Positions 1 through 8,644 are shown, numbered from the stretch's first letter. The stretch is DNA of 64,000 nucleotides from Paenibacillus polymyxa M1 (GCF_000237325.1 NC_017542.1:4728001-4792000); one strand, 5' to 3'. A program made the numbers and translations. Notes: generated from the letters alone by a model not told the origin.

Positions 1-232
1 TACCGGTCGTTTTAGACTCTTGTCCTTTGATATACTAAGTATAACACATTAAGTCCGTTTTCATTTCCCAACTTGTCGTTTTATGATAAAAAATGATACA
101 TTTTGCGCATTTTCAGCATAATTTCTTTCTTTTCATGCCAATCATTAGGAATAGTTTATACACAAATACACAAGAAAACGCCTATCTGGCAAAAGAAAGA
201 CGTCTCCACGTTGATGCTTAAGCAGTATGCAT

Positions 233-523
233 TTATAGAGGTTTCGTACATTCCCAACCGTGTGAACGATACTCACGCACAGCATCTCGTATATCCTCAA
301 TATCATCTGTATGCAGCAAAATGGCAGGTAGAATTACCCAGTACTCATTCTCCGCTAGATCAATAAATACGTCCTCGACATCATAATATTGCATATCGCC
401 AAATGCCGTATCCCTGATTTTCTGTCCAACCAAAGGTGTAAAAGGGGAATCAAATGTTTTGGTCACCTTCGTATATTCCTTCACACCCGTTGCCGAGATT
501 TGCTGTGAAACAATGACGCTCAA
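233..523 (-). CDS. Small hypothetical protein (96 aa)
   Basis: Soluble acidic protein that I do not recognise. The start is a TTG with a strong GGGAGGT site 7 nt upstream, which makes it a convincing gene despite the small size. There is no signal peptide, membrane segment or cysteine motif; the middle is rich in aspartate and hydrophobic residues. It lies 18 nt downstream of the small membrane protein at 542-868 on the same strand, so the two, and perhaps the gene at 938-1552, are probably one transcript. No function can be given. Confidence 0.7.
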   Translation of the reverse strand: MSVIVSQQISATGVKEYTKVTKTFDSPFTPLVGQKIRDTAFGDMQYYDVEDVFIDLAENEYWVILPAILLHTDDIEDIRDAVREYRSHGWECTKPL

Positions 524-541
524 TGGTGTTACCTCCCTGAC

Positions 542-868
542 CTAATAATGCTCATTATAACCTTCTCTCAGACCTTCTACAAAACCTTGCGCGAAAAAAA
601 TCATAAAAATCAACAGGCCAATGCCAATGGCGACGGAGCTGATGACGATAATCAGGATGCCCTGCGTGTTTCTTTGTTCCATCTTTCTAGTCAAAATTCC
701 GAAAACAAGGCCGATAAGCCCAAGTAAGCCTCCAATGACAAAAAAACTAAATACGAACCCCAAACCTGAAAAAATCCAGCCAAATAGAGCGAGCACCCAG
801 CCTTGCGGCTGCGGCTCACTCTGTTTCATCTGCCAGCGTTCCCTCGCTGTAGGTGTGTATCTGTCCAT
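542..868 (-). CDS. Small membrane protein (108 aa), two or more TM helices
   Basis: An N-terminal polar stretch of about 22 residues with a PQPQG segment is followed by two clearly hydrophobic blocks (about residues 24-58 and 68-96) rich in Gly, Ile, Val and Phe. The arrangement resembles DUF4190/TM2-like small bacterial membrane proteins, but I cannot place it firmly in a family. The ATG is preceded by GGGGGAG at 7 nt. It sits between two other small genes on the same strand (69 nt and 18 nt gaps), suggesting an operon. Function unknown. Confidence 0.7.
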   Translation of the reverse strand: MDRYTPTARERWQMKQSEPQPQGWVLALFGWIFSGLGFVFSFFVIGGLLGLIGLVFGILTRKMEQRNTQGILIIVISSVAIGIGLLIFMIFFAQGFVEGLREGYNEHY

Positions 869-937
869 TTCTTAGCTCCCCCGCTCATAAGACAAAGATC
901 TGTAATGCCCAGCATCGGATTAACGTTAGGTCCCTTC

Positions 938-1552
938 CTATTGCTGACCAGTGAGCTTAAAAATGCCGCCTTCCCGCTTACCAAGCGGATAATTTTGAAC
1001 CGTCATTTCCACCTTCGTATTCTTATCCCATACCGGAAGCTTGTCAGATGTATTGTACTCTTTCATAGCTATGTTGATGACTTCCTCTGCCTTCTTCGTC
1101 AATGCAGCAGAAGACATATTATATTTGCCATAACCTTGATAAGCACCGCCAAAACCGAGATTAGGTTGGTTGTTCACATTCAGTAGCACACCCTTCAACT
1201 TACCATCCTCTGCCACATTAAAAGTCACTTTTTCCAATACAAAATCATCAGTAACGACAGATGTCTGCTCTAACAGATGCGTTATGGATGACAGGTTGGC
1301 TGCTAATTTAACTTTTCCCAGTAGCGCCTCTGTATCATTTTGTTGCTTGGTTAAGGCTTGTGTTGTCTGTTTTAGCGATGCATTCGCCATAGTTAAAGAA
1401 TTGACCTTCGTATTCAGATTATAGTTCCATACCGCCAAGGCTATACAGCCTAGTACAGCTACTACTGAAATGACCGTTGCTACAACTGCCAGCTTACGAA
1501 TAGACTTTGGTTGCGGCTCCACAGTCTGAGTATGACCACTTAACTCTCCCAT
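938..1552 (-). CDS. Membrane-anchored hypothetical protein (204 aa)
   Basis: After a short cytoplasmic N-terminus (about 20 residues) there is one transmembrane helix (about 22-44), then a region with coiled-coil character (about 48-85, heptad-like Leu/Val with many Gln, Asn and Lys) and a soluble extracytoplasmic domain. The topology suggests a protein anchored by its N-terminus and facing the cell wall. The start has GAGGAAG 6 nt upstream. It is the first of three small same-strand genes reading toward 233. No recognisable catalytic motif; function unknown. Confidence 0.7.
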   Translation of the reverse strand: MGELSGHTQTVEPQPKSIRKLAVVATVISVVAVLGCIALAVWNYNLNTKVNSLTMANASLKQTTQALTKQQNDTEALLGKVKLAANLSSITHLLEQTSVVTDDFVLEKVTFNVAEDGKLKGVLLNVNNQPNLGFGGAYQGYGKYNMSSAALTKKAEEVINIAMKEYNTSDKLPVWDKNTKVEMTVQNYPLGKREGGIFKLTGQQ

Positions 1553-1636
1553 ACCAAACTTCCTCTCTATTTATATAGTCATATTTTACCATTCTCCCTT
1601 CTGATATTCTAGTATATTTTTCCTAATCCTATATTT

Positions 1637-2566
1637 CTAAGCATTTGTACAGGAATTCGTTTCATCAGCCTTCGAGCTTTGGTTCGCTCGTTTTCCGGGA
1701 GAAGCCGTATTTACCAAATACACACTAACTGCAATCAGCACCAACCCTACTACAAATGTCAAAGTGAGGGATTCTCTGAGCATGACCATACTAAAGACCG
1801 TGGACAGTACCGGAATCATAAACGTATATGAGCCGACGGTTCCTGCATCCCCGTTGTCGATTAGCTTAAAATAAATCAGCCAGCCCATCGCAATCACAAA
1901 TATTGAAATAAATAATAGAATCGCGATAAAGGAGGCTGTCCAGTGAATATCGCTCCATTTCTCGGTCGTAAACCCAATCCCGTTGAGTAGGACCCCTCCC
2001 AGAATAAGCTGCATCGTCACCGCCCAAATGGAGTCCAGTTGTTTGCTTTTTTTCTTCATATAAATTGTTCCGAGCGCCCAGCACAGTCCTGAGGCTAGCC
2101 CCAACACAATGCCCAGCACAGACAAATGGCCTGCCATTCCACCGGAGCTAATCACGATCACTCCGCCAAAACCCAGTACCAGTCCAATGACTTTCAGGGG
2201 AAACATACGCTCTCCTAACCACAACCAGGAGAATAATCCCAACAAGATCGGCTGAAAGAATACTAAAGTGGAGAACAACCCAGCAGGCAGATAACGCAAC
2301 CCTACCGTCTGCAAGCCATAGTAGCCTGCAATATTAAATATAGCCAGCACAAGATAAGTCCACGCATTTTGTCTAAGTCGTAAGGTTTTCCGGTTACGCA
2401 TAGCGAACAACAGCAGAATCACACCACCCAGCAGCGTGCGGATTCCCGAAAAAAATATCGGCGGCGTATCTGGCAAAGCCAGCTTGGTCAACGGCCAGTT
2501 GATCCCCCATACCATCACTAATATCAAGACAAGCCACAACGTAGCTTTAGGCGTTAATTTTTTCAT
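1637..2566 (-). CDS. EamA/DMT-superfamily transporter
   Basis: About 309 residues with ten hydrophobic segments in two repeated halves, the usual layout of drug/metabolite transporter (EamA) exporters of the cytoplasmic membrane. The N-terminal half has the WGxNWP-like motif after the first helix (WGINWPLTK), typical of this family. An upstream in-frame codon would add 11 residues, but the AAGGAGAG site fits the ATG at 2566. The gene is divergent from a LysR regulator (146 bp between starts), so the regulator probably controls it. The substrate cannot be told from sequence; amino acids or metabolites are typical. Confidence 0.9.
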   Translation of the reverse strand: MKKLTPKATLWLVLILVMVWGINWPLTKLALPDTPPIFFSGIRTLLGGVILLLFAMRNRKTLRLRQNAWTYLVLAIFNIAGYYGLQTVGLRYLPAGLFSTLVFFQPILLGLFSWLWLGERMFPLKVIGLVLGFGGVIVISSGGMAGHLSVLGIVLGLASGLCWALGTIYMKKKSKQLDSIWAVTMQLILGGVLLNGIGFTTEKWSDIHWTASFIAILLFISIFVIAMGWLIYFKLIDNGDAGTVGSYTFMIPVLSTVFSMVMLRESLTLTFVVGLVLIAVSVYLVNTASPGKRANQSSKADETNSCTNA

Positions 2567-2629
2567 AGATGTCTCTCTCCTTAAAATTTCATTGCGCATT
2601 GCTTACGACTAAAATCTGAATAGCCGTTT

Positions 2630-2641
2630 GCAAAGTTTTGC
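2630..2641. promoter_or_regulatory. Candidate LysR operator (short inverted repeat)
   Basis: GCAAA-GT-TTTGC inverted repeat in the divergent region between the EamA gene and the LysR-type gene. It contains a T-N11-A-like arrangement, which is the general form of LysR binding sites. Assignment is by position and symmetry only. Confidence 0.3.
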
Positions 2642-2712
2642 TTTACTAGCTTATACTGTGGTCACTAATAAATAAAATGAATGTTTTCAATAAGGGAGAT
2701 AACTTTTCACTT

Positions 2713-3591
2713 ATGACTATAACTCAGATTATGATCTTTGTTCGCGTAGCTGAAACACTAAACTTTACTCAAACTGCCCATGAGCTGCATATGACGCAAC
2801 CTGCGGTCAGCCATGCCATCGCTAGTATCGAGAACGAGCTTGATGTCCAGCTATTGCTGCGCGATCGAAAAAGAGGCGTGCTCCTGACAGAAATCGGACA
2901 AAAGGTGCTGCTGCAATTCCGCATGGTGCTGCAAAGCATGGAAAAAGTACAGCAGCAGGTGGCCGCTGAAAAAGGCTTGGACGTAGGTACAATCACGATT
3001 GGTGCCTTTCCTTCTGCCTCAGCCTATTTTCTGCCCCCCATTATTCATCATATCCGTCAGCACTATCCGAACCTTGTTTTCGATTTACATGAAGGCTCTA
3101 CCAATGAGGTCAAGGAGTGGGTGCATACCAGAGAAATTGAAGCGGGAATCATCTTGTTGCCAGACCCTGAGGTAGATGTAATTCCTTTATGTCAGGATGA
3201 CATGATTATTCTCTTGCCTGACGGTCATCCTTTTCAATCGCACGACAAAATCGCCATCCGAGACTTGAATCAACAGGAAATGATCTTTTGTAAAGGTGGA
3301 CATGAGGTCGCCATTATGGAAGGGTTTGAACGCGAACAAAGTCAGTTGCAAGCACAATTTATTACTCACAATATCAGCACGCTGGTCAGCATGGTCCGAC
3401 AAGGACTAGGTATGGGCATTGTCTCTTCTCTCGCCTTATCTACGTTCCCCCATGATCTGACCGTCAAGGAAACCACGCCTCTGATCACGCGTCAAATTGG
3501 TATCGCTATCCCCTCTCTACACAATGCTTCACTTGCTGTACAGTTATTTGTGCGAACCGCGCAGGAGCTGTTTACGGATTTGAAGCAATAG
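2713..3591 (+). CDS. LysR-family transcriptional regulator
   Basis: 292 residues, normal for the family. An N-terminal winged helix-turn-helix covers about residues 4-63, with the recognition region MTQPAVSHAI, followed by a two-lobed effector-binding domain. A longer in-frame version begins at 2677 with no ribosome site; the ATG at 2713 has GGGAG about 14 nt upstream, so the start is not certain. It is divergent from the EamA transporter, the common arrangement in which the LysR protein activates the neighbouring exporter in response to a ligand. The ligand is unknown. Confidence 0.9.
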   Translation: MTITQIMIFVRVAETLNFTQTAHELHMTQPAVSHAIASIENELDVQLLLRDRKRGVLLTEIGQKVLLQFRMVLQSMEKVQQQVAAEKGLDVGTITIGAFPSASAYFLPPIIHHIRQHYPNLVFDLHEGSTNEVKEWVHTREIEAGIILLPDPEVDVIPLCQDDMIILLPDGHPFQSHDKIAIRDLNQQEMIFCKGGHEVAIMEGFEREQSQLQAQFITHNISTLVSMVRQGLGMGIVSSLALSTFPHDLTVKETTPLITRQIGIAIPSLHNASLAVQLFVRTAQELFTDLKQ

Positions 3592-3673
3592 AGCATTGGT
3601 CACGGGATTTCGGTAGGTGTATAATATTTCCTAAATATGACTTGAAACATTATTATAAGAGGTGTCTATTCAT

Positions 3674-4039
3674 ATGCAGAATAATCAAATCATCGAATAC
3701 GAGGAAAAACTGCGTAAGGCGATGCTGGCCAGTGATGTGCAGATCTTGAACGAGCTAATTCATGACGATCTTATATTTGTGAATCACTTTGGACAAGTAA
3801 TAAACAAAGAAGCAGATCTGGAAGCCCACCGTTCGGGTGTTTTACATTTTACGGATATTCAAGTTCTTAATCAATCAGTAATTCCGCTGGATGATACTGT
3901 CGTTACGGTGACCCGCGTTTCTTTACGAGGAACGGTAGGCAATGATCCCATTGAAGATGAAATGTGCTATACACGCGTTTGGCACAATATAGATGGTGCG
4001 TTGAAGATCATCTCAGGGCATTGTAGCACGGTAAAATAA
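3674..4039 (+). CDS. NTF2-like / SnoaL-type protein (DUF4440-like)
   Basis: 121 residues. The pattern of an N-terminal helix pair (EYEEKLRKAMLASD), then LIHDDLIFVNHFGQVINKE and a C-terminal strand ending in ISGHCS, is that of nuclear-transport-factor-2-like fold proteins, often annotated DUF4440 or SnoaL-like. Members bind small ligands or act as isomerases; no specific activity can be assigned. An in-frame GTG lies at 3662, but the AGAGGTG site overlaps it and suits the ATG at 3674. Monocistronic, followed by a likely terminator. Confidence 0.8.
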   Translation: MQNNQIIEYEEKLRKAMLASDVQILNELIHDDLIFVNHFGQVINKEADLEAHRSGVLHFTDIQVLNQSVIPLDDTVVTVTRVSLRGTVGNDPIEDEMCYTRVWHNIDGALKIISGHCSTVK

Positions 4040-4139
4040 GATTAGTCGCGAATCCGCCATGGATGCTAAATCTGACTAAGACAGGTGAGCAGCTACGGCA
4101 AGAATCTTCGTAATTAAATCAATGGCACGGTGTAAGCAC

Positions 4140-4179
4140 AAGAGCACTAACCATTTTAGGGATAGCGCTCTTCATTTTT
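4140..4179 (+). terminator. Intrinsic terminator of the NTF2-like gene
   Basis: Ten-base arms AAGAGCACTA and TAGCGCTCTT (one mismatch) separated by 13 nt and followed by CATTTTTA. It is about 100 nt after the stop at 4039 and just before the convergent S-layer-homology gene. Confidence 0.6.
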
Positions 4180-4193
4180 ACAGTCTTGTTAAG

Positions 4194-4961
4194 TCACTTG
4201 GTTGTAGCATCATACAAACGCTGTAAAAGGGTAACAGCTTCAGCACGTGTGACCTGTGCCTTTGGGCGAAGGTATCCATTGTCAGCGGTAAGGACGCCCA
4301 TCTTGGTAAGGGTGTAGAATGCTTCTGCCTTTTGATCCTGGAAATCTCCATCATAGGAGTACTCTTCTCCCGTTGTGTCGATGTACAGTACCGGATAGTA
4401 GGCTGAGAATTTGTCATTGTAATTTGCCTGACGAACTTTCATATCGTTGTACTGTGCAGCTGAGGAAATTACTTCGGCAATCTCAGGATGAAGCGTCTGA
4501 TTGGTATAATCTGTTCGAACAGAAGCAATCATCATCATATCCCAACGGGTCAGCGGTTTGTCAGGATTGACATAGAATTGATAGTTTGGATATTTGCCCC
4601 CTACACTTTCAGCAAACGGCCACACATAATCCCCGTTGAATATAGCTGCAAAATCTTGATTCGCCCAGTGCTTGCGTGCATCTACAAACTCTGAAGATTT
4701 ACCCGCTGAATAATTGACTTCTGGAAAAAGTTTATGAAACATATGTACAAATTCTGCTTTTGTTATGGTTTTGCCTGGCTTGAAGGTCCCATCCGTATAG
4801 CCGCTGACAACACCTTTGTCGACCATCGAATGAATGGATTCGGCAGCCCATTCATATTTTGTACCATTCACATCAGGAAACGTATTTGCCGCCAATGCGG
4901 ATTGACTGAACAACAGTGCCACCGCAACCACAGGGGTAATCAGCCATTTCTTTTTCAACAT
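4194..4961 (-). CDS. Secreted S-layer homology (SLH) domain protein
   Basis: 255 residues. A Sec signal peptide (residues 1-24, MLKKKW then a hydrophobic core, cleavage after SALA) leads into a first SLH domain (about 28-80, with FPDV, VSGYTDGTFKPG and TKAEF). The centre (about 85-185) is a degenerate SLH-like region, and a last SLH domain (about 200-252) carries GVLTADNGYLRPKAQVTRAEA. SLH domains bind pyruvylated secondary cell-wall polymer, so the protein should sit on the cell surface. It has no catalytic domain and is small for a structural S-layer protein. The start has AGGAAGTG upstream. No operon partner. Confidence 0.88.
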   Translation of the reverse strand: MLKKKWLITPVVAVALLFSQSALAANTFPDVNGTKYEWAAESIHSMVDKGVVSGYTDGTFKPGKTITKAEFVHMFHKLFPEVNYSAGKSSEFVDARKHWANQDFAAIFNGDYVWPFAESVGGKYPNYQFYVNPDKPLTRWDMMMIASVRTDYTNQTLHPEIAEVISSAAQYNDMKVRQANYNDKFSAYYPVLYIDTTGEEYSYDGDFQDQKAEAFYTLTKMGVLTADNGYLRPKAQVTRAEAVTLLQRLYDATTK

Positions 4962-5060
4962 CTTGTTCCACTTCCTTTAGGTAAATTTACGTAGAAAATA
5001 GTTCTCCAGACTCAATGTTATATCGGTATTTCCTATGCAAAAGATGAACCTAAACACAAA

Positions 5061-5101
5061 AACGACCTTCGCAACGAGTAAAATTCGTTACAAAGGCCGT
5101 T
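5061..5101 (-). terminator. Terminator downstream of erpA
   Basis: On the minus strand AACGGCCTTTGTAACGA pairs imperfectly with TCGTTGCGAAGGTCGTT and is followed by TTTTGTG. It lies 55 nt past the erpA stop and separates it from the SLH gene. Confidence 0.6.
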
Positions 5102-5155
5102 ATCCGTAACCTAAACGTGTATCTTTAGGAATAATTCAGACCACCATTCGAAAAA

Positions 5156-5515
5156 TTAACAAGGCTCTTCGTTTGGTTTTCCTGCATCTGTAGCTGTACG
5201 GAAGCTTGAACCGCAGCCACATGTAGCTACAGCATTTGGATTATGAATCGTGAAACCGCCGGACATACCAGACTCTTCAAAGTCGATTTCCAGACCGTCC
5301 AGATAGCGGATACTATCCTTTTCCACGACTACTTTCATATCTTGTACATTCATATATATATCTTGATCCGTCTCGTTGTCGTCAAAGCCCATGGCGTACG
5401 AAAATCCGGTACAACCACCTGGCGTAACACCCAGACGTAAAAACATATTCGGCGTTTCCTGCTGCTCCAGCATTTCTTTCAGGCGTTCAGCAGCGGAATC
5501 GGTGATGTTAATCAT
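5156..5515 (-). CDS. erpA: Iron-sulfur cluster A-type carrier (HesB/IscA/ErpA family)
   Basis: 119 residues with the complete A-type carrier signature: one Cys in GGCTGFSY (about residue 35) and two in the C-terminal CGCGSSF (about 99 and 101), which bind and pass on Fe-S clusters to target proteins. It is the counterpart of B. subtilis YutM. The ATG has AGGAGG 8 nt upstream. It is divergent from mqnE, a radical SAM enzyme that itself needs a 4Fe-4S cluster, and close to the NifU-like gene at 8733, so the neighbourhood is rich in Fe-S biogenesis. Cytoplasmic. Confidence 0.95.
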   Translation of the reverse strand: MINITDSAAERLKEMLEQQETPNMFLRLGVTPGGCTGFSYAMGFDDNETDQDIYMNVQDMKVVVEKDSIRYLDGLEIDFEESGMSGGFTIHNPNAVATCGCGSSFRTATDAGKPNEEPC

Positions 5516-5813
5516 AGCTCCATCCTCCTCTTTTACTTCATGCTCCCCTTCAGTATACTCTCTTATTTGCAGGTGCTCAAGTCATGGAATGTCCTTCCGT
5601 TACAGGCTTAAACACCTCTTTTTCTACTCGTTTGTATTGAACACCAGTGGTGTGAGGTTTATAATAGGTAAAGAGTGTGTTAAAGAAACTGTCGGAAATT
5701 TGTCATTTCAAAGGCGAAATTAAGAGACATTCGTCATTGTAGCCTGGCATTGTAACATTTTTCACATATCCTATATCCGCGCTGCCGGATTCTTACCGAC
5801 GGAACGGGACATC

Positions 5814-5864
5814 CTGTGCGCATCAAGCGCTTGTGCCGCTAATTTGGCGGGCAGCCTCGCACAG
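5814..5864 (+). promoter_or_regulatory. Structured leader of mqnE (uncharacterised)
   Basis: The mqnE 5' region (5516-5887) is long. Just before its ribosome site CTGTGCG (5814-5820) pairs exactly with CGCACAG (5858-5864), enclosing a smaller CCGC/GCGG hairpin (5836-5839 with 5847-5850) and an AAGCGCTT palindrome. I do not recognise a known riboswitch. It may simply be a leader hairpin or a regulatory element. The rest of 5516-5813 shows nothing I can name beyond the divergent promoter region. Confidence 0.35.
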
Positions 5865-5887
5865 AGCAACTTGAAGGAGGAATAGGC

Positions 5888-6994
5888 ATGTCCACATTAG
5901 TTACACCTTTTACAGACCGCAGAATGGCGGAAATTGTAGAAAAGGTACAAAACGGGATTCGTTTGAACCTCGAAGATGGTATATATTTGTATGAAACTGA
6001 CGATATTCTCACATTGGGCCAGTTGGCTAACGAAGCTAATTTACGCAAGAACGGAAAAAAGGTTTATTTTATTGAAAACATGAGCCTGTACTTCACCAAT
6101 GTATGCGAAGCGCGCTGCGCGTTCTGCAATTTCCGCAAGGATCAGGGGGAGGAAGGCTCTTATACGTTGTCCGGACAGGAAATGATTGATTATGTAGAGC
6201 AACATATCCATCCAGGCGTAAGAGAATTCCATATCGTCGGCGGTCATAATAATCATGTACCTTTCCAATACTATGTAGATTCACTGAAAGCGCTGAACGA
6301 AAAGTATCCCAACGTTACACTGAAAGCATACACTGCGGCGGAAATTGACTTTTTCACACGCATAAGCGGCTTGAGTATTAAAGAAGTTCTTCAAGAGCTG
6401 CAAAAGGCAGGACTTCAATCTCTGACTGGTGGGGGCGCGGAAATCTTATCTGATGAATATCGGAAGAAGATGCGTGTTACCAAAGCCAATGTGGACCGTT
6501 ATCTTGAAGTACATCGTACGGCCCATAATCTCGGTATGAAAACTCATACGACCATGCTGTACGGTTCAGTCGAAACTTATCAGGATCGTATTGAGCATAT
6601 GCTGCAAATTCGTGAATTGCAGGACGAAACAAACGGATTTATGGTATTTATCCCACTGTCCATGCAGCCGAAAAGCAAAAACGCCAACATCATGCGTCGC
6701 AACTCTGCTTACGAGGATCTCAAAACCATTGCGATCAGCCGCTTGATGCTGGACAATATCGACCATGTTAAAGCTTACTTCATTAATATTGGTCCACAAT
6801 TGACGCAGGTCGCTCTTACCTTTGGCGCATCAGATGTCCATGGCACGATTGTGCGCGAGCAGATCAGCCATGCTGCAGGTGCGTTAACCCCTTCCGGATT
6901 GACACGTAAAGAGCTAATCTGGCTGGTCAAAGGTGCTGGACGCATACCTGTAGAACGTGACACCTTCTATAACGAAATCGAAGTTTTCGAATAA
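5888..6994 (+). CDS. mqnE: Aminofutalosine synthase MqnE (radical SAM)
   Basis: 368 residues. Radical SAM cysteines C73, C77 and C80 (CEARCAFC) bind the 4Fe-4S cluster; HIVGGHNN, LKAYTAAEIDFF, SLTGGGAEI and the C-terminal PVERDTFYNE match MqnE rather than its paralogue MqnC. MqnE joins the MqnA product 3-[(1-carboxyvinyl)oxy]benzoate to S-adenosylmethionine to give aminofutalosine in the futalosine route to menaquinone. The ATG has GGAGGA 7 nt upstream. Its neighbour on the same strand is a type II NADH dehydrogenase, which reduces menaquinone. The mqnA, mqnB, mqnC and mqnD genes are not in the window. Family assignment is firm; the presence of the complete pathway is inferred. Confidence 0.93.
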   Translation: MSTLVTPFTDRRMAEIVEKVQNGIRLNLEDGIYLYETDDILTLGQLANEANLRKNGKKVYFIENMSLYFTNVCEARCAFCNFRKDQGEEGSYTLSGQEMIDYVEQHIHPGVREFHIVGGHNNHVPFQYYVDSLKALNEKYPNVTLKAYTAAEIDFFTRISGLSIKEVLQELQKAGLQSLTGGGAEILSDEYRKKMRVTKANVDRYLEVHRTAHNLGMKTHTTMLYGSVETYQDRIEHMLQIRELQDETNGFMVFIPLSMQPKSKNANIMRRNSAYEDLKTIAISRLMLDNIDHVKAYFINIGPQLTQVALTFGASDVHGTIVREQISHAAGALTPSGLTRKELIWLVKGAGRIPVERDTFYNEIEVFE

Positions 6995-7199
6995 GTGTAA
7001 CATCGGATTCAGATTTCCCGCGTGCATTTTATCCCCATTACTCACACCATGCAGCCTCAAGTTGCCCCGGAACACACTGGTCTGTCTGCCAAAGGCAGGC
7101 CCGCTTTTCCGGGTTTTACAACAACAAAAACTTGTGGCTAGATCGACAAGACACCAGACCATTGCCGGGGACACGGTAACGAAAGGACGGCGGATTTTG

Positions 7200-8267
7200 A
7201 TGAAAAATTTCGTTATTCTGGGGGGCGGCTATGGCGGCCTTACCATTGCCAAAGAATTGCTGGATAAACACATTCCCGACAATATTCAAGTTATTTTAGT
7301 GGATCGGATGCCCTTTCAGGGCTTGAAAACAGAATACTATGCCCTTGCGGCAGGTACCGTATCTGATTTTGATTTGCGGGTACATTTTCCCGATGAACAA
7401 CGCCTTATTCGCAAATATGGAGAAGTCACATCGATGGATCTTGAGAATAAAATGGTCCATTTTCAAGACGGTGAGCCTTTGCCCTATGACCAGCTTGTCA
7501 TTGCACTAGGTTGTACCGACCGCTTTCATAATACACCGGGGGCAGAAGAATACAGCTGTACAATCCAGTCCTTTAATCATACTCGCCAAACGTATCTGCG
7601 CTTGAATGAAATCAAGCCTTATGGACATGTCCATATTGTAGGTGGCGGCCTAAGTGGTGTCGAGATTGCTGCGGAGTTACGTGAAAGCCGCGCGGATTTG
7701 AATATTACGATTATGGATCGGGGCGAGCGGGTGCTATCAGCATTTCCGCAACGTTTGTCTGCCTATGTACATGCCTGGTTCAAGGAGCATCATGTGAATG
7801 CGCTAAATCATGTTGCGGTTTCCCGTATCGAGCCAGGAGCTATTTACAACCGTGACGAGCAAATTATGACCGATGCGGTTGTATGGACAGCTGGGATTCA
7901 GCCCGTTAAAATTGTACAGGATTTAGCAGTTCCTAAAGACCCTCAGGGTCGCATCGTGCTAAATGAATATTATCAAATACCGGATCATCCTGAAGTGTAC
8001 GTCGTCGGAGACTGTGCGAGCCTTCCTTACTCTCCAAGCGCTCAGGCGGCAGAGGTGCAAGGAGAGCAGATTGCCCACATTGTACGCGACCTGTGGAAAG
8101 GCCAAACGCCTCACCCGCATCCTTTAAAGCTACGTGGTACATTAGGTGCGCTGGGCAAGAAGGCCGGATTCGGTTATGGCTTTATGGGCAGTACCTCATT
8201 GCGTGGACGAGTGCCACGTCTGCTGAAAAGCGGTGTGCTCTGGAAGTCCAAACGCCATTTTGGCTAA
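7200..8267 (+). CDS. yutJ: Type II NADH dehydrogenase (YutJ-like flavoprotein)
   Basis: 355 residues, the same length as B. subtilis YutJ as I recall it. The FAD-binding Rossmann motif GGGYGG is at residues 8-13 and the NADH-binding GGGLSG at about 150; the C-terminal FAD contact appears as YVVGDCAS. NDH-2 enzymes pass electrons from NADH to menaquinone without pumping protons. The open frame extends 81 codons upstream, but AAGGACGG precedes the ATG at 7200 and the Rossmann fold begins there. The 205 bp after mqnE holds no obvious terminator, so the two may be co-transcribed. Confidence 0.92.
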   Translation: MKNFVILGGGYGGLTIAKELLDKHIPDNIQVILVDRMPFQGLKTEYYALAAGTVSDFDLRVHFPDEQRLIRKYGEVTSMDLENKMVHFQDGEPLPYDQLVIALGCTDRFHNTPGAEEYSCTIQSFNHTRQTYLRLNEIKPYGHVHIVGGGLSGVEIAAELRESRADLNITIMDRGERVLSAFPQRLSAYVHAWFKEHHVNALNHVAVSRIEPGAIYNRDEQIMTDAVVWTAGIQPVKIVQDLAVPKDPQGRIVLNEYYQIPDHPEVYVVGDCASLPYSPSAQAAEVQGEQIAHIVRDLWKGQTPHPHPLKLRGTLGALGKKAGFGYGFMGSTSLRGRVPRLLKSGVLWKSKRHFG

Positions 8268-8281
8268 TTGGATACTCAACA

Positions 8282-8320
8282 AACAAAGAAGACCTGCTTC
8301 CACAGCTGGTCTTCTTTGTT
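8282..8320. terminator. Bidirectional hairpin between yutJ and yuzB
   Basis: Perfect 13-bp arms AACAAAGAAGACC and GGTCTTCTTTGTT with a 13-nt loop, placed between two convergent genes. The flanking T-runs are short, so efficiency is uncertain. Confidence 0.6.
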
Positions 8321-8386
8321 TGTTGCATCTATGAATAATATATATTTTCTTCAAGAGAAGGCTGGCCCTGCGGATGACTTCTATTT

Positions 8387-8644
8387 TCAATCCAAATCCA
8401 GGTTGTCCCATGCTTCGGCTTCTTTAATTTTGTTTAGAATCACTTCGTACAGAAGCTCTGCTGAATCTGCGGATACAATTTCACCGTTAACCATCGCATA
8501 AGGCTCAGCGTTACACTGACCGCAATTGCTTAGGCAGCCGTATTCAATCACATCATAATCTGGATTTTGTTCCAGTTTAGCCATAATCTCATCGGTACCA
8601 AAATGCATGTTACTGGTGCAAAATTCAATAATAGGTCTTAACAT
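8387..8644 (-). CDS. yuzB: YuzB-like DUF1450 protein
   Basis: 85 residues. Thioredoxin-like ferredoxin-type small protein with cysteines in IIEFC (residue 9) and YGCLSNCGQC, the pattern of DUF1450 (B. subtilis YuzB). A GTG at 8653 would overlap the AGGTG ribosome site, so the ATG at 8644 is the better start. It is divergent from the NifU-like gene, as in B. subtilis where yuzB also sits beside yutI and yutJ. Its role is unknown; the four clustered cysteines suggest metal, Fe-S or redox function. Confidence 0.88.
   Translation of the reverse strand: MLRPIIEFCTSNMHFGTDEIMAKLEQNPDYDVIEYGCLSNCGQCNAEPYAMVNGEIVSADSAELLYEVILNKIKEAEAWDNLDLD

Noticed and set aside
103..366. 87-aa plus-strand frame at the left edge
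   Set aside because: Overlaps the better supported 233-523 gene in antisense, has no ribosome site and unnatural composition. Positions 1-232 show nothing I can name beyond an AT-rich intergenic stretch.
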